Origin: Peribacillus tepidiphilus
GTDB taxonomy: Bacteria > Bacillota > Bacilli > Bacillales > DSM-1321
Direction: 5' to 3'
Length of the DNA stretch: 64,000 bases
Assembly: GCF_009466385.1 (NCBI RefSeq)
Contig: NZ_WIAQ01000023.1
Span: forward strand, 1 to 64,000
The translations under genes were made by a program, and so were the position numbers. Under the pieces are notes generated by a model, which had not been told where the DNA came from, made no database searches, and saw only the letters and a program-made list of their open reading frames with translations. Of the stretch, positions 24,259 through 33,386 are shown one piece after another; position 1 is the first letter of the stretch; every line of letters begins with the position of its first letter.

Positions 24259-26040
24259 TCAATCCTCAGAAAGAATGTCTTGAATTTGCGGAGGCTTATA
24301 CCAGAGCTTTTTAAAATCAATCCATTTACGAGCGTTGAATTCTACCCCGTTTAGGAAGGTGTCGTAGCTTACTTCGATTTCTTTATGGGTTAAAAATAGT
24401 AGCATGCCTTCTTTCTTCAAATATTCCTCGACTTCATTCAATTTATCCTGTCGAGATACTGGATTGCTGTCAGCTGTTATGTCTCTCATTCTCGTGTCCA
24501 GCTTTTTCTTCATCTCGTCATGAAGTAATGGATAGATAAAGCCTTCCTTGTATAAATACAAATCTAACAGAGATATAATTCCTTCATGAGGCGTGGCTTC
24601 AAACAAGATCAAGTCCGCCTGCTCGATCATTTCTTTTTTCTTTATTTCATGTAATTCGACAACCTTGACCTCCAGCTGAATTTGATAGGAGTGAAGGTGG
24701 GTTTTGAGCCATTGAGCATCAAGCTCGTGCCTTCTATAGGTGTAAAGGGTTATTTTTTCTCCTTTATAGTCTGTTTGATTTTGATCTACTTTATCTATGG
24801 CTACTGACTTCTTCATGGCATATCCGTCAGAAAAATGAAACTGAATCGATGGACAAATTCTTGGATACCCCAATTCTTGAACCATCTTAGCCCGATCGAT
24901 CAACAAATCCATCATCCTTCTCAGTTTCACATTTTGCAAGGGACCTTCCTTAACCGTGTTGACACTTAAAACGGTAGTACCGGAATAAATCTCAGCCTTT
25001 GACCAACTTTCTAATCCTTTATTTTTACTTTCTCCTGTATCGACATGGAGTTTTTGCCCTTCCATTACCTCATGTTCAAGCCACCTGGTCTCCATTCTCC
25101 ATATTTCGATCCTATGAATATGTGGAAGGTGCTGAAAGTGTTTTTCGAAGATGGAAAGCTCCAAGTAGTCTTCCGAAAATGTGCTGATTTTATATGGACC
25201 TGTTCCAAAAAAATTGGTTCCTTCTATTTCCACAATAGACATGGGTACATATGAAACAAAATGTAGAAAGAGATGCTGAGGTCTATGGAAAGTGATGACG
25301 AGACAATACTTTGAGACAATTTCTATTTCTTTTAAATCTCTTAATAGCCAGGAGTGGGGGGAATCCTTCAGCCTCAGGAAGGATTTTTTTACATGATGGG
25401 AAGTTAATTCTTGATCATGATGGAAGAGAACCCCTTTCCGTAAATAAAAGACCCATTTGGTTTTAGATGGATTCGTTTCCCATGCATGAGCAAGCGAACC
25501 TTTAAATCGTTCTGTGTTCGGATCATAATCAACTAGTGCGTTATAGATTTGGAGCATAATATGGGCGTCGAAATCAAAAAAAGCATAAGCGGGATCTAAC
25601 GTTGTGACAGGTCGGAAAATAGGAAACCTCAATATCTCTGTTTCTTGATCTTCATTAGATACAATGCTGTAGTAACCAAAGTAGTTTCTGATCCATTCCA
25701 AAAAGTACGATTCTGCTTTCGACTGATTTCCATACTCTCTTACAAGCTCCAAGGCTTTATTGAGATGGCCTTCTTTCAATAAAAATTGAACTTGTTCATG
25801 CAAAAAGTCTTCAAAGTCCATAGAAAAAGAAAGAACGGAGAGGTTACCTCTTCCTTTGCCTGGTTTAAAAGAAAGAAGTCCATGTTGCATAAGTTTGTTT
25901 AGAATAATCTTTACGTTTCGGTTCGTGCAAAACAATACGTTCGAAAGTTCGTTTATAGATATTTCAATGCTTGTGCCGTTCGGAATATGTTTAAAGGCAC
26001 TACGTAAGAGCAAAAAGTGATAGGTATATTGATTGGTCAC
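24259..26040 (-). CDS. SgrR-like regulator with solute-binding domain
   Basis: This 593-aa protein has an N-terminal winged HTH of about 110 residues (SINELSNVLFCTNRNVKII) followed by a family 5 extracellular-solute-binding fold used inside the cell: TTLDPAYAFFDFDAHIMLQI, then WVFYLRKGVLFHHDQELTSH and FFGTGPYKI. This is the SgrR architecture, in which the binding domain senses a metabolite or peptide. GTG start at 26040 behind GGGGAGG. It is divergent from an MFS exporter, paralleling E. coli sgrR-setA, so it likely controls that transporter. Confidence 0.8.
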   Translation of the reverse strand: MTNQYTYHFLLLRSAFKHIPNGTSIEISINELSNVLFCTNRNVKIILNKLMQHGLLSFKPGKGRGNLSVLSFSMDFEDFLHEQVQFLLKEGHLNKALELVREYGNQSKAESYFLEWIRNYFGYYSIVSNEDQETEILRFPIFRPVTTLDPAYAFFDFDAHIMLQIYNALVDYDPNTERFKGSLAHAWETNPSKTKWVFYLRKGVLFHHDQELTSHHVKKSFLRLKDSPHSWLLRDLKEIEIVSKYCLVITFHRPQHLFLHFVSYVPMSIVEIEGTNFFGTGPYKISTFSEDYLELSIFEKHFQHLPHIHRIEIWRMETRWLEHEVMEGQKLHVDTGESKNKGLESWSKAEIYSGTTVLSVNTVKEGPLQNVKLRRMMDLLIDRAKMVQELGYPRICPSIQFHFSDGYAMKKSVAIDKVDQNQTDYKGEKITLYTYRRHELDAQWLKTHLHSYQIQLEVKVVELHEIKKKEMIEQADLILFEATPHEGIISLLDLYLYKEGFIYPLLHDEMKKKLDTRMRDITADSNPVSRQDKLNEVEEYLKKEGMLLFLTHKEIEVSYDTFLNGVEFNARKWIDFKKLWYKPPQIQDILSED

Positions 26041-26205
26041 AAAAAAACCTCCCCACAGTTAATCATTTTTCTACTTTCTAATTTTTGTCAAGATGATCTT
26101 GCGAAAGAAAAGGTGAAAAGCTTAGAAAAATCCTTTCGATTTTTCCTATACATGTCTCGACATAAAATGAGATTAGAATCGATAAACAAAGAGGGGATAA
26201 AAAAT

Positions 26206-27429
26206 ATGGGTGTTCATTACACACTGAGGGAAAAAGGGATTGGTAAATGGAAATATGATAATTTTACGCTTCTATTATCAGCGGGCCTTCTCTTAAGTAT
26301 CGGGAATAAAATTTACGAATTGCTGCTCCCGTTATTGATGTATCAGTTATCGGAATCTTCGATCATCATGACCCAAATGAGAACAGCAGAACTTTTGCCT
26401 AATCTATTTTTTGGCATGTTTATTGGGGTCATTGTGGATCGGGTTAATCAAAAGAAATGGGCTATGGCAATGGTGCTATTTCAAGCTCTTATTTTATTCG
26501 TCATGTATGAGATGTTTGGGAGAGGCATCTATAAACCTATTCTTTATTACCTTCTTGGATTTATGCTGATGACCTTGAATTACGGTTATTTTAATGTTCA
26601 AATTAGCTTGGTTAAAATGAGTTTACCGATGAATAAGCTAACCTCTGCCAATGCTAAGCTTTCCTTCGTTGAAACGTTTGTTGGCATAATGGGACCTGTT
26701 TTATTAAGTATGGTCCTGATCCTATCTAATATGGAGCAGGGATTATTAATAGCTGCGTTTTTATATGCTGTCTCTTATATTTTATTGATGAGACTAAAGG
26801 TGAATGAACCCGAAAAAAACAATCTTGAAACATCTTTTTGGGCTGATTTTAAGGAAGGCTGGAGAGAATTCAGTCAAAATAAGGCTTTAAAGAGCATGAC
26901 TTTCTTTATAATGGTAGCGAATTGCTCAATGACGGTTGTTAGTACAACGGTTTTATTTTTTGGTACGGAGGAATTAAAACTTTCTAATTCTATGCTTTCC
27001 TTTCTGCTATCCTCAGCCGGAGTTGGAGGATTACTAGGAAGTCTGGCCGCACGTTCCTTAAGAGACCGGTACTCATTAGGGATTTTATTTGGGATGTCCA
27101 TATTATTAAATGGAGTCGCTTATTTGGGATTATTCTTCACCCATCATTGGTTACTGCTTGTACCATCCCTTTTATTAAATGGATTTGCTTCTTGTGTATA
27201 TACGATATGTGCCTATACTTTTCGCCAGGAACAAACTCCTGCTGCTTTGATGGGAAGAATTAGCGGCATAACAGGAACGCTTTTTAGATTCGGGATGCCA
27301 GTAGCTATGCTCTTATCAGGCTGGATGATGGACGTTTTGGGAAGCTCCTCCGTTTTTATAAGCGCCTCCCTTTTAAACATTATGCTATTTCTTCTGTATA
27401 AGAAATCGAATCTATGGCAGCTTCCTTAG
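26206..27429 (+). CDS. MFS transporter
   Basis: This 407-aa membrane protein has about 12 TM helices, with the loop motif GVIVDRVNQKKWAM between helices 2 and 3 and SLAARSLRDRYSLG in the second half. It resembles MFS exporters of the enterobactin/macrolide-efflux type. ATG 26206 follows GAGGGG; the long in-frame leader from 26017 overlaps the divergent regulator and is not used. Divergent from the SgrR-like gene, suggesting control by it. Substrate unknown. Confidence 0.8.
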   Translation: MGVHYTLREKGIGKWKYDNFTLLLSAGLLLSIGNKIYELLLPLLMYQLSESSIIMTQMRTAELLPNLFFGMFIGVIVDRVNQKKWAMAMVLFQALILFVMYEMFGRGIYKPILYYLLGFMLMTLNYGYFNVQISLVKMSLPMNKLTSANAKLSFVETFVGIMGPVLLSMVLILSNMEQGLLIAAFLYAVSYILLMRLKVNEPEKNNLETSFWADFKEGWREFSQNKALKSMTFFIMVANCSMTVVSTTVLFFGTEELKLSNSMLSFLLSSAGVGGLLGSLAARSLRDRYSLGILFGMSILLNGVAYLGLFFTHHWLLLVPSLLLNGFASCVYTICAYTFRQEQTPAALMGRISGITGTLFRFGMPVAMLLSGWMMDVLGSSSVFISASLLNIMLFLLYKKSNLWQLP

Positions 27430-27569
27430 AATCTTCCCGAAAATATTGTTTTTTACGAAAAGACAGAAAGTGAAAACCGATTTATAATAGATACAAGAAA
27501 GGATGAAAGGGGTTCCATTTTTGGTAATTTCCCTTTTTTTGATTCAAAAATAGTCAGGAAGTGCATAAC

Positions 27570-28712
27570 ATGAAATGTGTAATGGCAATCGATTCTTTTA
27601 AAGGTTCTCTTTCTTCTCTAGAAGTCGGAGAAGCAGCGAAAAGAGGTCTATTACAGGCTTTACCAAATGCAGAAGTGGACATTGTCCCGATGGCGGATGG
27701 TGGGGAAGGAACCATTGAGGCGTTGCTTTATGTAAACAAAGGAAAGAAGATTCCTGTTTCAGTTCACAGCCCGATCATGGAGATCGTTGAAGCGGAGTAT
27801 GCTGTTTTTGAGTACAACGAAATCCAACATGTTTTTATTGAATGTGCTCAGAGTACAGGTCTTCCTTTAGTACCCCCAGCCAAACGGAATCCTTTAAAAA
27901 CAAACAGCTATGGATTGGGCGAACAGATAAAAGACGCCATCCAAAAAGGATACCGGCATTTTATCTTGTCTCTCGGAGGAAGTGCCACAAATGATGCAGG
28001 CTGTGGAATGCTTCAGGCACTTGGCTGGGAATTCTATAATAAAAATGGCGAAAAGCTATCTCATCATGGAAATCCTTTGCTGGAAGTATACGATTTTTCT
28101 GATCAACATGTACTGCCTGAGTTAAAAGAGTGCACCTTTATTGTGGCAAACGACGTAAACAATCCTTTTTATGGTGAAAAGGGAGCTGCGTATGTATTTG
28201 CCAGACAAAAAGGGGCAAGTGACCGTGATATTGAAGTCCTGGATCAAGCAATGCGTCGTTTTGCAGGTCTTATAAAAGAGCATCTCGGCATAGAGGTTCA
28301 AAACATTCCTGGAGCCGGTGCAGCAGGTGGTTTAGGTGGTGGAATCGCTAGCTTCCTGCAGGGCGAAATGAAGCCAGGGGTTGAAATGGTCATGGAGCTA
28401 GTTGGATTGAAGGAGAAGATTCGAGATGCCGATTTAGTTATAACAGGTGAAGGCAGCTTAGATCGCCAATCCTCCATGGGGAAAGTTCCGTACGGAGTAG
28501 CGCGGCTAGCTAAACAATTTGGTATTCCCGTCATTGGGATTGCTGGCCGGATTGATCATGATTTAGGTGAGTTAAATAAGGTACTGGATGCCGCCTTTTC
28601 CATACAGACGGAATGCCTTCCTTTGGAAGAGGCCATGAAATTTGAAGTAGCTTCCAAACAGATTGAAGTGACAATGAACCAGATGATGAGATTAATACAA
28701 GCAGTAAAGTAG
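27570..28712 (+). CDS. glxK: Glycerate kinase
   Basis: This 380-aa enzyme phosphorylates glycerate with ATP. It begins MKCVMAIDSFKGSLSS, with PMADGGEGT (about 42-50), SLGGSATNDAGCGMLQALGW, and the C-terminal DLVITGEGSLDRQSSMGKVP motif, all hallmarks of the GlxK family (about 375-380 aa). The ATG at 27570 follows AGGAAG by 9 nt; an in-frame GTG nine bases earlier would overlap that site. Monocistronic with a strong terminator at 28828. Confidence 0.92.
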   Translation: MKCVMAIDSFKGSLSSLEVGEAAKRGLLQALPNAEVDIVPMADGGEGTIEALLYVNKGKKIPVSVHSPIMEIVEAEYAVFEYNEIQHVFIECAQSTGLPLVPPAKRNPLKTNSYGLGEQIKDAIQKGYRHFILSLGGSATNDAGCGMLQALGWEFYNKNGEKLSHHGNPLLEVYDFSDQHVLPELKECTFIVANDVNNPFYGEKGAAYVFARQKGASDRDIEVLDQAMRRFAGLIKEHLGIEVQNIPGAGAAGGLGGGIASFLQGEMKPGVEMVMELVGLKEKIRDADLVITGEGSLDRQSSMGKVPYGVARLAKQFGIPVIGIAGRIDHDLGELNKVLDAAFSIQTECLPLEEAMKFEVASKQIEVTMNQMMRLIQAVK

Positions 28713-28827
28713 CTGAAGGATTACTTTAGTTACGGCTTCGAAAAGCAAGTCACAAAGGTACATTTGCGACCGGATGACAGCAACCAATTTTATAACCTGT
28801 TACAATCAAAAATTTCCAAGTAAATGG

Positions 28828-28872
28828 ATACGCCGTTCCTCCCTTTTAAATGAGGAACGGCGTATTTTGTTT
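28828..28872 (+). terminator. Terminator after glycerate kinase
   Basis: ATACGCCGTTCCTC pairs with GAGGAACGGCGTAT across a 10-nt loop, followed by TTTGTTT. Confidence 0.85.
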
Positions 28873-28897
28873 GCTTGCAAAAAATTTTCCAATTATG

Positions 28898-28924
28898 TGC
28901 AACTTTTTGTTATGGTAAATCGTG
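28898..28924 (+). promoter_or_regulatory. ECF-type (autoregulatory) promoter
   Basis: TGCAAC at 28898-28903 and CGTG at 28921-28924 are 17 bp apart, matching the AAC ... CGT pattern of extracytoplasmic-function sigma promoters. It sits directly ahead of the ECF sigma gene, so the sigma factor probably reads its own promoter. Confidence 0.6.
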
Positions 28925-28948
28925 GATAGTGTGAAAGGGGGAGCAAGG

Positions 28949-29446
28949 TTGAATCTGGATGATCTATACAGACAGCACGTAAACGATTTATACCGATATT
29001 TGTTTTCTCTTTCCAAAGATCATTACACAGCAGAAGATTTGGTACAGGAAGCCTTTTACCGAGCATATCTGCAAATGGAGGACTATGAATTTCAAAATAT
29101 AAAGGCTTGGCTATTTAAGGTCGCTTATCATGCTTTTATCGATTATAACCGAAAACATAAAAGGGTGACGCTTAGTGACAAGCTGTCTTACAGCATGGAG
29201 CATAGCCAAACTCCTGAGAAGGATTTTTTGGACAGAGAGGGATTTAAAATGCTGTTGAGTTGTATTCATACACTGCCAGAAAATGAAAAGCATGCTATTT
29301 TGTTATGTGATTTGCATCAGCTTCATTATCAGGAAGCGGCTGATGTATTGGATCTCAAACTTAACACCTTGAAAAGTCACGTTTTTAGAGGGCGAAAGAA
29401 GCTAATAGAGATGATTAAGGAAAGGAGAATTCGTGATGACCGATGA
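28949..29446 (+). CDS. ECF sigma factor, SigM-like
   Basis: This 165-aa sigma-70 family protein has region 2 (HYTAEDLVQEAFYRAYLQ, AWLFKVAYHAFIDYNRKH) and region 4 (LPENEKHAILLCDLHQLHYQ, then LDLKLNTLKSHVFRGRKKL). TTG at 28949 behind AAAGGGGG fits best, because an in-frame GTG at 28922 falls within the -10 element. The three-gene order, sigma factor, large anti-sigma factor and about 100-aa membrane protein, mirrors B. subtilis sigM-yhdL-yhdK. It likely responds to cell-envelope stress. Confidence 0.85.
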   Translation: MNLDDLYRQHVNDLYRYLFSLSKDHYTAEDLVQEAFYRAYLQMEDYEFQNIKAWLFKVAYHAFIDYNRKHKRVTLSDKLSYSMEHSQTPEKDFLDREGFKMLLSCIHTLPENEKHAILLCDLHQLHYQEAADVLDLKLNTLKSHVFRGRKKLIEMIKERRIRDDR

Positions 29447-30461
29447 AAAGATTAGTTCAAAGGATGAATCCATCTATCAGCAATTGATCAGTAATTCCAG
29501 AATAGAAATGGAACAAATTCATGGTCTTTCGGATGAGGGCCAGAAAAAAATTATTCAATCTGGGAAAAATAGGGCGCGAATGACGAATATTATGATTAGC
29601 TTAGCCTGCCTATTATTCATATTACCCGTTTTGACGCTTGGTACCTACCTATACTACGCCATCGGGGGAAGAGCGAATCATTTGATAGATGTGGCGGCTA
29701 AAACGATTTATGTGACCGAACCAAACATGAGTGTAGAAGAAATGGAGCTGGAGGAAGATATCGGAATTTTTTCGATGGACATCATGTTCGATGTTTTCAA
29801 AAGAATTGGTAGTGAGGATTACAAAGCTGGGGAGTATTCCCTTCATTTTTATTTAGATCAGCCAAATTTTCCAAAAAAAGAGTGGAAGCTGGATCGACCG
29901 CTTGCTGAAGTACCAATGCCAGAAACTGAAGTAATGGTTCATCCGAAAAATGATGTACCTTTTGACACGCAATCACAATGGGACCTTTTAAAAGGATTAC
30001 CAGATGGAACGGTATCAGAAGTATATCTTTCTTTTTCTAAAATCATGAGACCTAAGGAAGTGGAAGAGCTGCTTTCAATGGATGTGGAGTCTCGTTGGTA
30101 TGCAGTGAATAGCGGCTTAGAGTCAAAGGGATTTGATAAGGAGGGTTTTCCAGTTTCACCAATTGGTTACCCTTCTCAAATTGACACGACTACTTGGTCT
30201 CCCTTTAATGGCCGGGAAAGTAATGAAAAGGTATTTCTCGATATTTTGAAGCTGCTAGAAAAAAAAGAAGAGGTTGCGGTTAAGGTGGCAAGAGCAAAAT
30301 CACTGAATTTAGATGAACGTATCTCCTATATAGAGAAAAACGGGATTGAAGTATATGGAGCGGTCGTTACTGGTCCTACAGCGGAATTAAGGAAGCTTGA
30401 ACAGATAAAGGATATCCGTGCAATGAAAGTGGGGGAAGTAAAATTATGGAACTGGGAGTAA
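29436..30461 (+). CDS. Anti-sigma factor, YhdL-like (sigma regulator N/C domains)
   Basis: This 341-aa single-pass membrane protein has a cytosolic N-terminus of about 50 residues, a TM at about 53-75 (ISLACLLFILPVLTLGTYLY) and a large extracytoplasmic domain. It should hold the sigma factor at the membrane. The N- and C-terminal arrangement matches the Sigma_reg_N and Sigma_reg_C families of YhdL-type proteins. ATG 29436 follows AAAGGAG and overlaps the sigma gene by 11 nt, so synthesis is coupled to its target. Confidence 0.8.
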   Translation: MTDEKISSKDESIYQQLISNSRIEMEQIHGLSDEGQKKIIQSGKNRARMTNIMISLACLLFILPVLTLGTYLYYAIGGRANHLIDVAAKTIYVTEPNMSVEEMELEEDIGIFSMDIMFDVFKRIGSEDYKAGEYSLHFYLDQPNFPKKEWKLDRPLAEVPMPETEVMVHPKNDVPFDTQSQWDLLKGLPDGTVSEVYLSFSKIMRPKEVEELLSMDVESRWYAVNSGLESKGFDKEGFPVSPIGYPSQIDTTTWSPFNGRESNEKVFLDILKLLEKKEEVAVKVARAKSLNLDERISYIEKNGIEVYGAVVTGPTAELRKLEQIKDIRAMKVGEVKLWNWE

Positions 30462-30757
30462 AAAAGAAAATCAAAAGAGATGGAACCCTTCAAACCTGGA
30501 CGGGATTCCTATCCTTCGTGATCGGTCTGATTGCGCTTGCCGGTTTAAATGCAGCCCTATTGCTAGAAACAAAAGCATTTCCGGAAACGGCTCTTGTACA
30601 GCTTCCGCTCATCGGACTTTTTCTAGGAATTGTTGGTCTATTTACCCGCAAACGGTCAAGACTATGTGCATGGTGGGGAATCGGGATTTGTGTTTTTCTG
30701 TTTGTATTTACATTTATGATGTTTGGTTTAGCGTGGAGCATTAATCCGAAGCCTTAG
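30446..30757 (+). CDS. Small membrane protein, YhdK position
   Basis: This 103-aa protein has three predicted TM helices (about 19-40, 50-68 and 74-97). It overlaps the anti-sigma gene by 16 nt. Position and size match YhdK, which assists anti-sigma function in B. subtilis, though sequence recognition is weak. Confidence 0.6.
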   Translation: MELGVKKKIKRDGTLQTWTGFLSFVIGLIALAGLNAALLLETKAFPETALVQLPLIGLFLGIVGLFTRKRSRLCAWWGIGICVFLFVFTFMMFGLAWSINPKP

Positions 30758-30797
30758 TTGAGACTGAAGATCTTTCACTCTATCCCCAAAAAAACAT

Positions 30798-30832
30798 AAA
30801 AAACTGCAGCTAAAAAAAGGCTGCAGTTTTTT
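30798..30832. terminator. Bidirectional terminator
   Basis: AAAAACTGCAGC pairs with GCTGCAGTTTTTT around an 8-nt A-rich loop, between the sigma operon and the convergent catR-like gene. Confidence 0.85.
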
Positions 30833-30833
30833 A

Positions 30834-31160
30834 CTATTCTTCCATAACAGGTAGCCAGTCCTGCCCCCATTTCTCAATGGTTTTCAAGATGGGTTCTAGT
30901 GCCCGACCTTTATCCGTCAACGAATATTCAATGCGGACAGGTGTTTCTGGGTAGACCTCACGTTTGACGATTCCTTCCTGCTCCAATTCCTTTAATCTTT
31001 CTGAAAGGACGCGTCCGCTAATGTTGATCGCGGATTCAATTGTGCTAAAGCGTTGAGGACCACCTGAAAGAAGTTGATAAATTATCAGCCCCGTCCATCG
31101 CTGACTTAATATAGACATCGCTTTTTCAAAACGAGGACATAGTGATTTTTGGTTCATCAT
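30834..31160 (-). CDS. catR: HxlR/DUF24-family redox regulator, CatR-like
   Basis: This 108-aa winged-helix repressor reads QKSLCPRFEKAMSILSQRWT, with the conserved sensing Cys near residue 7 shared by YodB and CatR, and then VLSERLKELEQEGIVKREVY. It lies divergent from doxX/catE genes exactly as catR-catDE targets are organised functionally in B. subtilis. It should release DNA when catechols or quinones modify the Cys. GGAGTGAG precedes the start. Confidence 0.8.
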   Translation of the reverse strand: MMNQKSLCPRFEKAMSILSQRWTGLIIYQLLSGGPQRFSTIESAINISGRVLSERLKELEQEGIVKREVYPETPVRIEYSLTDKGRALEPILKTIEKWGQDWLPVMEE

Positions 31161-31234
31161 AACTCACTCCTATTATTTATAGTATAGCTCAATGTTACAA
31201 ATAATAAAATAATTATATTTTATAAATAAATTAC

Positions 31235-31279
31235 TTGACGTATTTAAATTATAAACATATACTTACTTACATAAAGTAA
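31235..31279 (+). promoter_or_regulatory. catDE promoter with CatR/YodB-type operator
   Basis: TTGACG (31235-31240), 17 bp, TATACT (31258-31263) is a good sigma-A promoter. TTACTTACATAAAGTAA (31263-31279), 6-bp arms with a 5-bp centre, overlaps the end of the -10 box and the start site, the expected place for a DUF24-family repressor. The 100-nt leader also contains ACTTACAGG (31283-31291) and its complement CCTGTAAGT (31331-31339), a possible long-range stem. Confidence 0.75.
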
Positions 31280-31375
31280 CTGACTTACAGGTTAGAAGGT
31301 CGTAAACGTATTCCGGAGCCTTTCAACTGCCTGTAAGTTACCTATAAAACAAACTAAGCAAAAGGTTGTAAATAA

Positions 31376-31813
31376 ATGAAACAGCATGAGATTGGCGCAT
31401 TTATTTTAAGAATATTTGTAGGTATCGCATTTTTCATCCACGGGTTAGCAAAATGGCAGGGAGGTATTGAAAATACCGCAAAATTCTTTGAGACAATCGG
31501 TCTTCCAGGGATTTTAGCCTATGTGGTAGCTTTCATTGAAACAGCTGGCGGAATCGCTCTTGTTCTTGGAATAGGCACAAGAATCGTATCTGTACTTTTA
31601 GCCATAATAATGATAGGTGCTATTTTCAAGGTGAAGCTCTCTGCCGGATTTTTTGGTAATGGTCAGATGGCGGGATATGAATTAGACTTAGCGCTGCTTG
31701 TCATCTCCATTTATCTTGCGCTGAATGGAAATTCTTTTCTAGCAATAGATGAAAGAATTTCTCGTATTAAAAGCCATTCAAATAGGAGGACAGCAGAACA
31801 TGAACTTTCATAG
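31376..31813 (+). CDS. catD: DoxX-family membrane protein, CatD
   Basis: This 145-aa protein has four TM helices and the DoxX start LRIFVGIAFFIHGLAKWQGG. In B. subtilis the homologous catD (yfiD) is co-transcribed with catE and belongs to the catechol-stress response; its biochemical role is unknown. It lies behind the CatR-type operator, and its 3' end overlaps catE by 14 nt. Confidence 0.85.
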   Translation: MKQHEIGAFILRIFVGIAFFIHGLAKWQGGIENTAKFFETIGLPGILAYVVAFIETAGGIALVLGIGTRIVSVLLAIIMIGAIFKVKLSAGFFGNGQMAGYELDLALLVISIYLALNGNSFLAIDERISRIKSHSNRRTAEHELS

Positions 31814-32660
31814 TTACCCAGCTACTTATCTTGGTCCAATTTCTTTGAAAGTTGAAGACCTGGACCGTTCTTTAACGTTTTATAAAGAAATTATTGGCTT
31901 TCAAGGTGAAAAACTTTCTGAGAAAAAAGCGTATCTGTCGGTTGATGGGAAAACACCGTTTCTGATTTTGGAACAACCAGACGATGTGACCGCAAAACAG
32001 CCCCGGACAACGGGTCTATACCATTTTGCAATCCTTCTTCCAAACCGGAAGGAGCTTGGGAAGTTTTTACTTCATCTGCTTCAAAAGCAGTATCCGATCC
32101 AAGGAGCATCAGACCATTTGGTAAGTGAAGCCATATATTTTGCAGATCCTGATGGGAACGGAATTGAGGTTTATCGGGATAGACCTGCAGAAAAGTGGTC
32201 ATGGAAGGGACAACAAGTGGAAATGGCGACTGTTCCAATGGATGCAGAAGGTGTGCTGGCAGAGGCGAATAACGAAGCTTGGATGGGGCTGCCGATAGGA
32301 ACTGTATTAGGGCACATTCATTTGCATGTTTCAGATCTTCAAGAGTCAGAAAAATTTTACTGCGAGGCACTTGGATTCGATTTGGTCAGCAAATATGGAC
32401 ATCAAGCCTACTTCCTTTCATCGAACAGATACCATCATCATATTGGCATGAATACGTGGAATGGTGTAGGGGCTCCAGCTCCTGATGAAAACAGCGTGGG
32501 CCTAAAGTGGTTTTCTATCGTTTATCCAACATTAGCGGCTAGAAATAATGCTGTAGAAAACCTTAAAAATCTCGGAGCAGAGGTTTCAGAGCAAGATGGA
32601 GTAGTTCTTACAAAGGATCCATCAGGAACAAACATTCAATTATGGTTTCAAAATAAATAG
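31800..32660 (+). CDS. catE: Catechol-2,3-dioxygenase, CatE
   Basis: This 286-aa extradiol dioxygenase should cleave catechol to 2-hydroxymuconic semialdehyde. Two VOC modules are visible: LGPISLKVEDLDRSLTFYKE and, in the second half, LGHIHLHVSDLQESEKFYCE with metal-ligand His residues, then YHHHIGMNTWNG. The ATG at 31800 follows AGGAGG. The earlier in-frame start at 31749 lies inside catD and lacks a ribosome-binding site. It is coupled to catD. Confidence 0.9.
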   Translation: MNFHSYPATYLGPISLKVEDLDRSLTFYKEIIGFQGEKLSEKKAYLSVDGKTPFLILEQPDDVTAKQPRTTGLYHFAILLPNRKELGKFLLHLLQKQYPIQGASDHLVSEAIYFADPDGNGIEVYRDRPAEKWSWKGQQVEMATVPMDAEGVLAEANNEAWMGLPIGTVLGHIHLHVSDLQESEKFYCEALGFDLVSKYGHQAYFLSSNRYHHHIGMNTWNGVGAPAPDENSVGLKWFSIVYPTLAARNNAVENLKNLGAEVSEQDGVVLTKDPSGTNIQLWFQNK

Positions 32661-32696
32661 GGAAACATAAAAACGAAAAAAAAGGTGGTGCTAACA

Positions 32697-33347
32697 ATGG
32701 GTTTATTAACAAAATTATTTAAAGATCCTATTCAAGAGCAAAGCAGTGTAAATCATTCTTTTAAAGAAGCGGTTGCTCGCAGACGTTCTATTTATGCAAT
32801 TAGCAAGGATAAAATCGTATCAGAAGAAAAAATTCAAGAACTTGTTCATCATGCGGTGAAGCATACGCCATCTGCTTTTAACTCTCAAAGTGCAAGAGTG
32901 GTCGTTTTATTTGGAGAGCATCATGATAAGCTATGGGATATTACGATGGAAGAGCTACGTAAAATTGTTCCTACTGACTCTTTTGCTGCAACAGAAGAGA
33001 AAATCAATTCTTTTAAAAGCGGATACGGTACTGTTTTGTTTTTTGAGGACCAAAGTGTCATTGAACAATTACAAAAAAACTTTGAGCTTTATAAAAACAA
33101 CTTCCCGATCTGGTCCCAGCAATCAAATGGTATGCTACAATTTGTCATTTGGACTCTTTTAGAAGAAGAAGGTTTAGGCGCTTCGTTACAGCACTATAAT
33201 CCATTAATCGACGCTCAAGTGCAAAAGCAATGGAATATCCCGGCTACATGGAAGTTGATTGCACAAATGCCGTTCGGAAAACCCACAGCTCCTGCAGGCG
33301 AAAAGGAATTCAAACCACTAGAAGAACGTGTGAAGGTTTTTAAATAA
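32697..33347 (+). CDS. Nitroreductase-family protein, MhqN/Frm2-like
   Basis: This 216-aa flavin enzyme starts MGLLTKLFKDP and has FKEAVARRRSIYAISKDKIV and HTPSAFNSQSARVVVLFGEH, the FMN-binding N-terminal motifs of fatty-acid-repression-like nitroreductases, and NGMLQFVIWTLLEEEGLGAS at the dimer interface. It lies 36 nt downstream of catE with AAAGGTGG before the ATG, so it is probably the third gene of the CatR unit. It could reduce quinones made during catechol stress. Confidence 0.8.
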   Translation: MGLLTKLFKDPIQEQSSVNHSFKEAVARRRSIYAISKDKIVSEEKIQELVHHAVKHTPSAFNSQSARVVVLFGEHHDKLWDITMEELRKIVPTDSFAATEEKINSFKSGYGTVLFFEDQSVIEQLQKNFELYKNNFPIWSQQSNGMLQFVIWTLLEEEGLGASLQHYNPLIDAQVQKQWNIPATWKLIAQMPFGKPTAPAGEKEFKPLEERVKVFK

Positions 33348-33386
33348 AAAGGATGTTGAGATTGTTACGAAGAATCCCAGCATTAG

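Noticed and set aside
31891-32370. 159-aa frame antisense to catE
   Set aside because: catE is clearly coding on the other strand; no start signal is present here.
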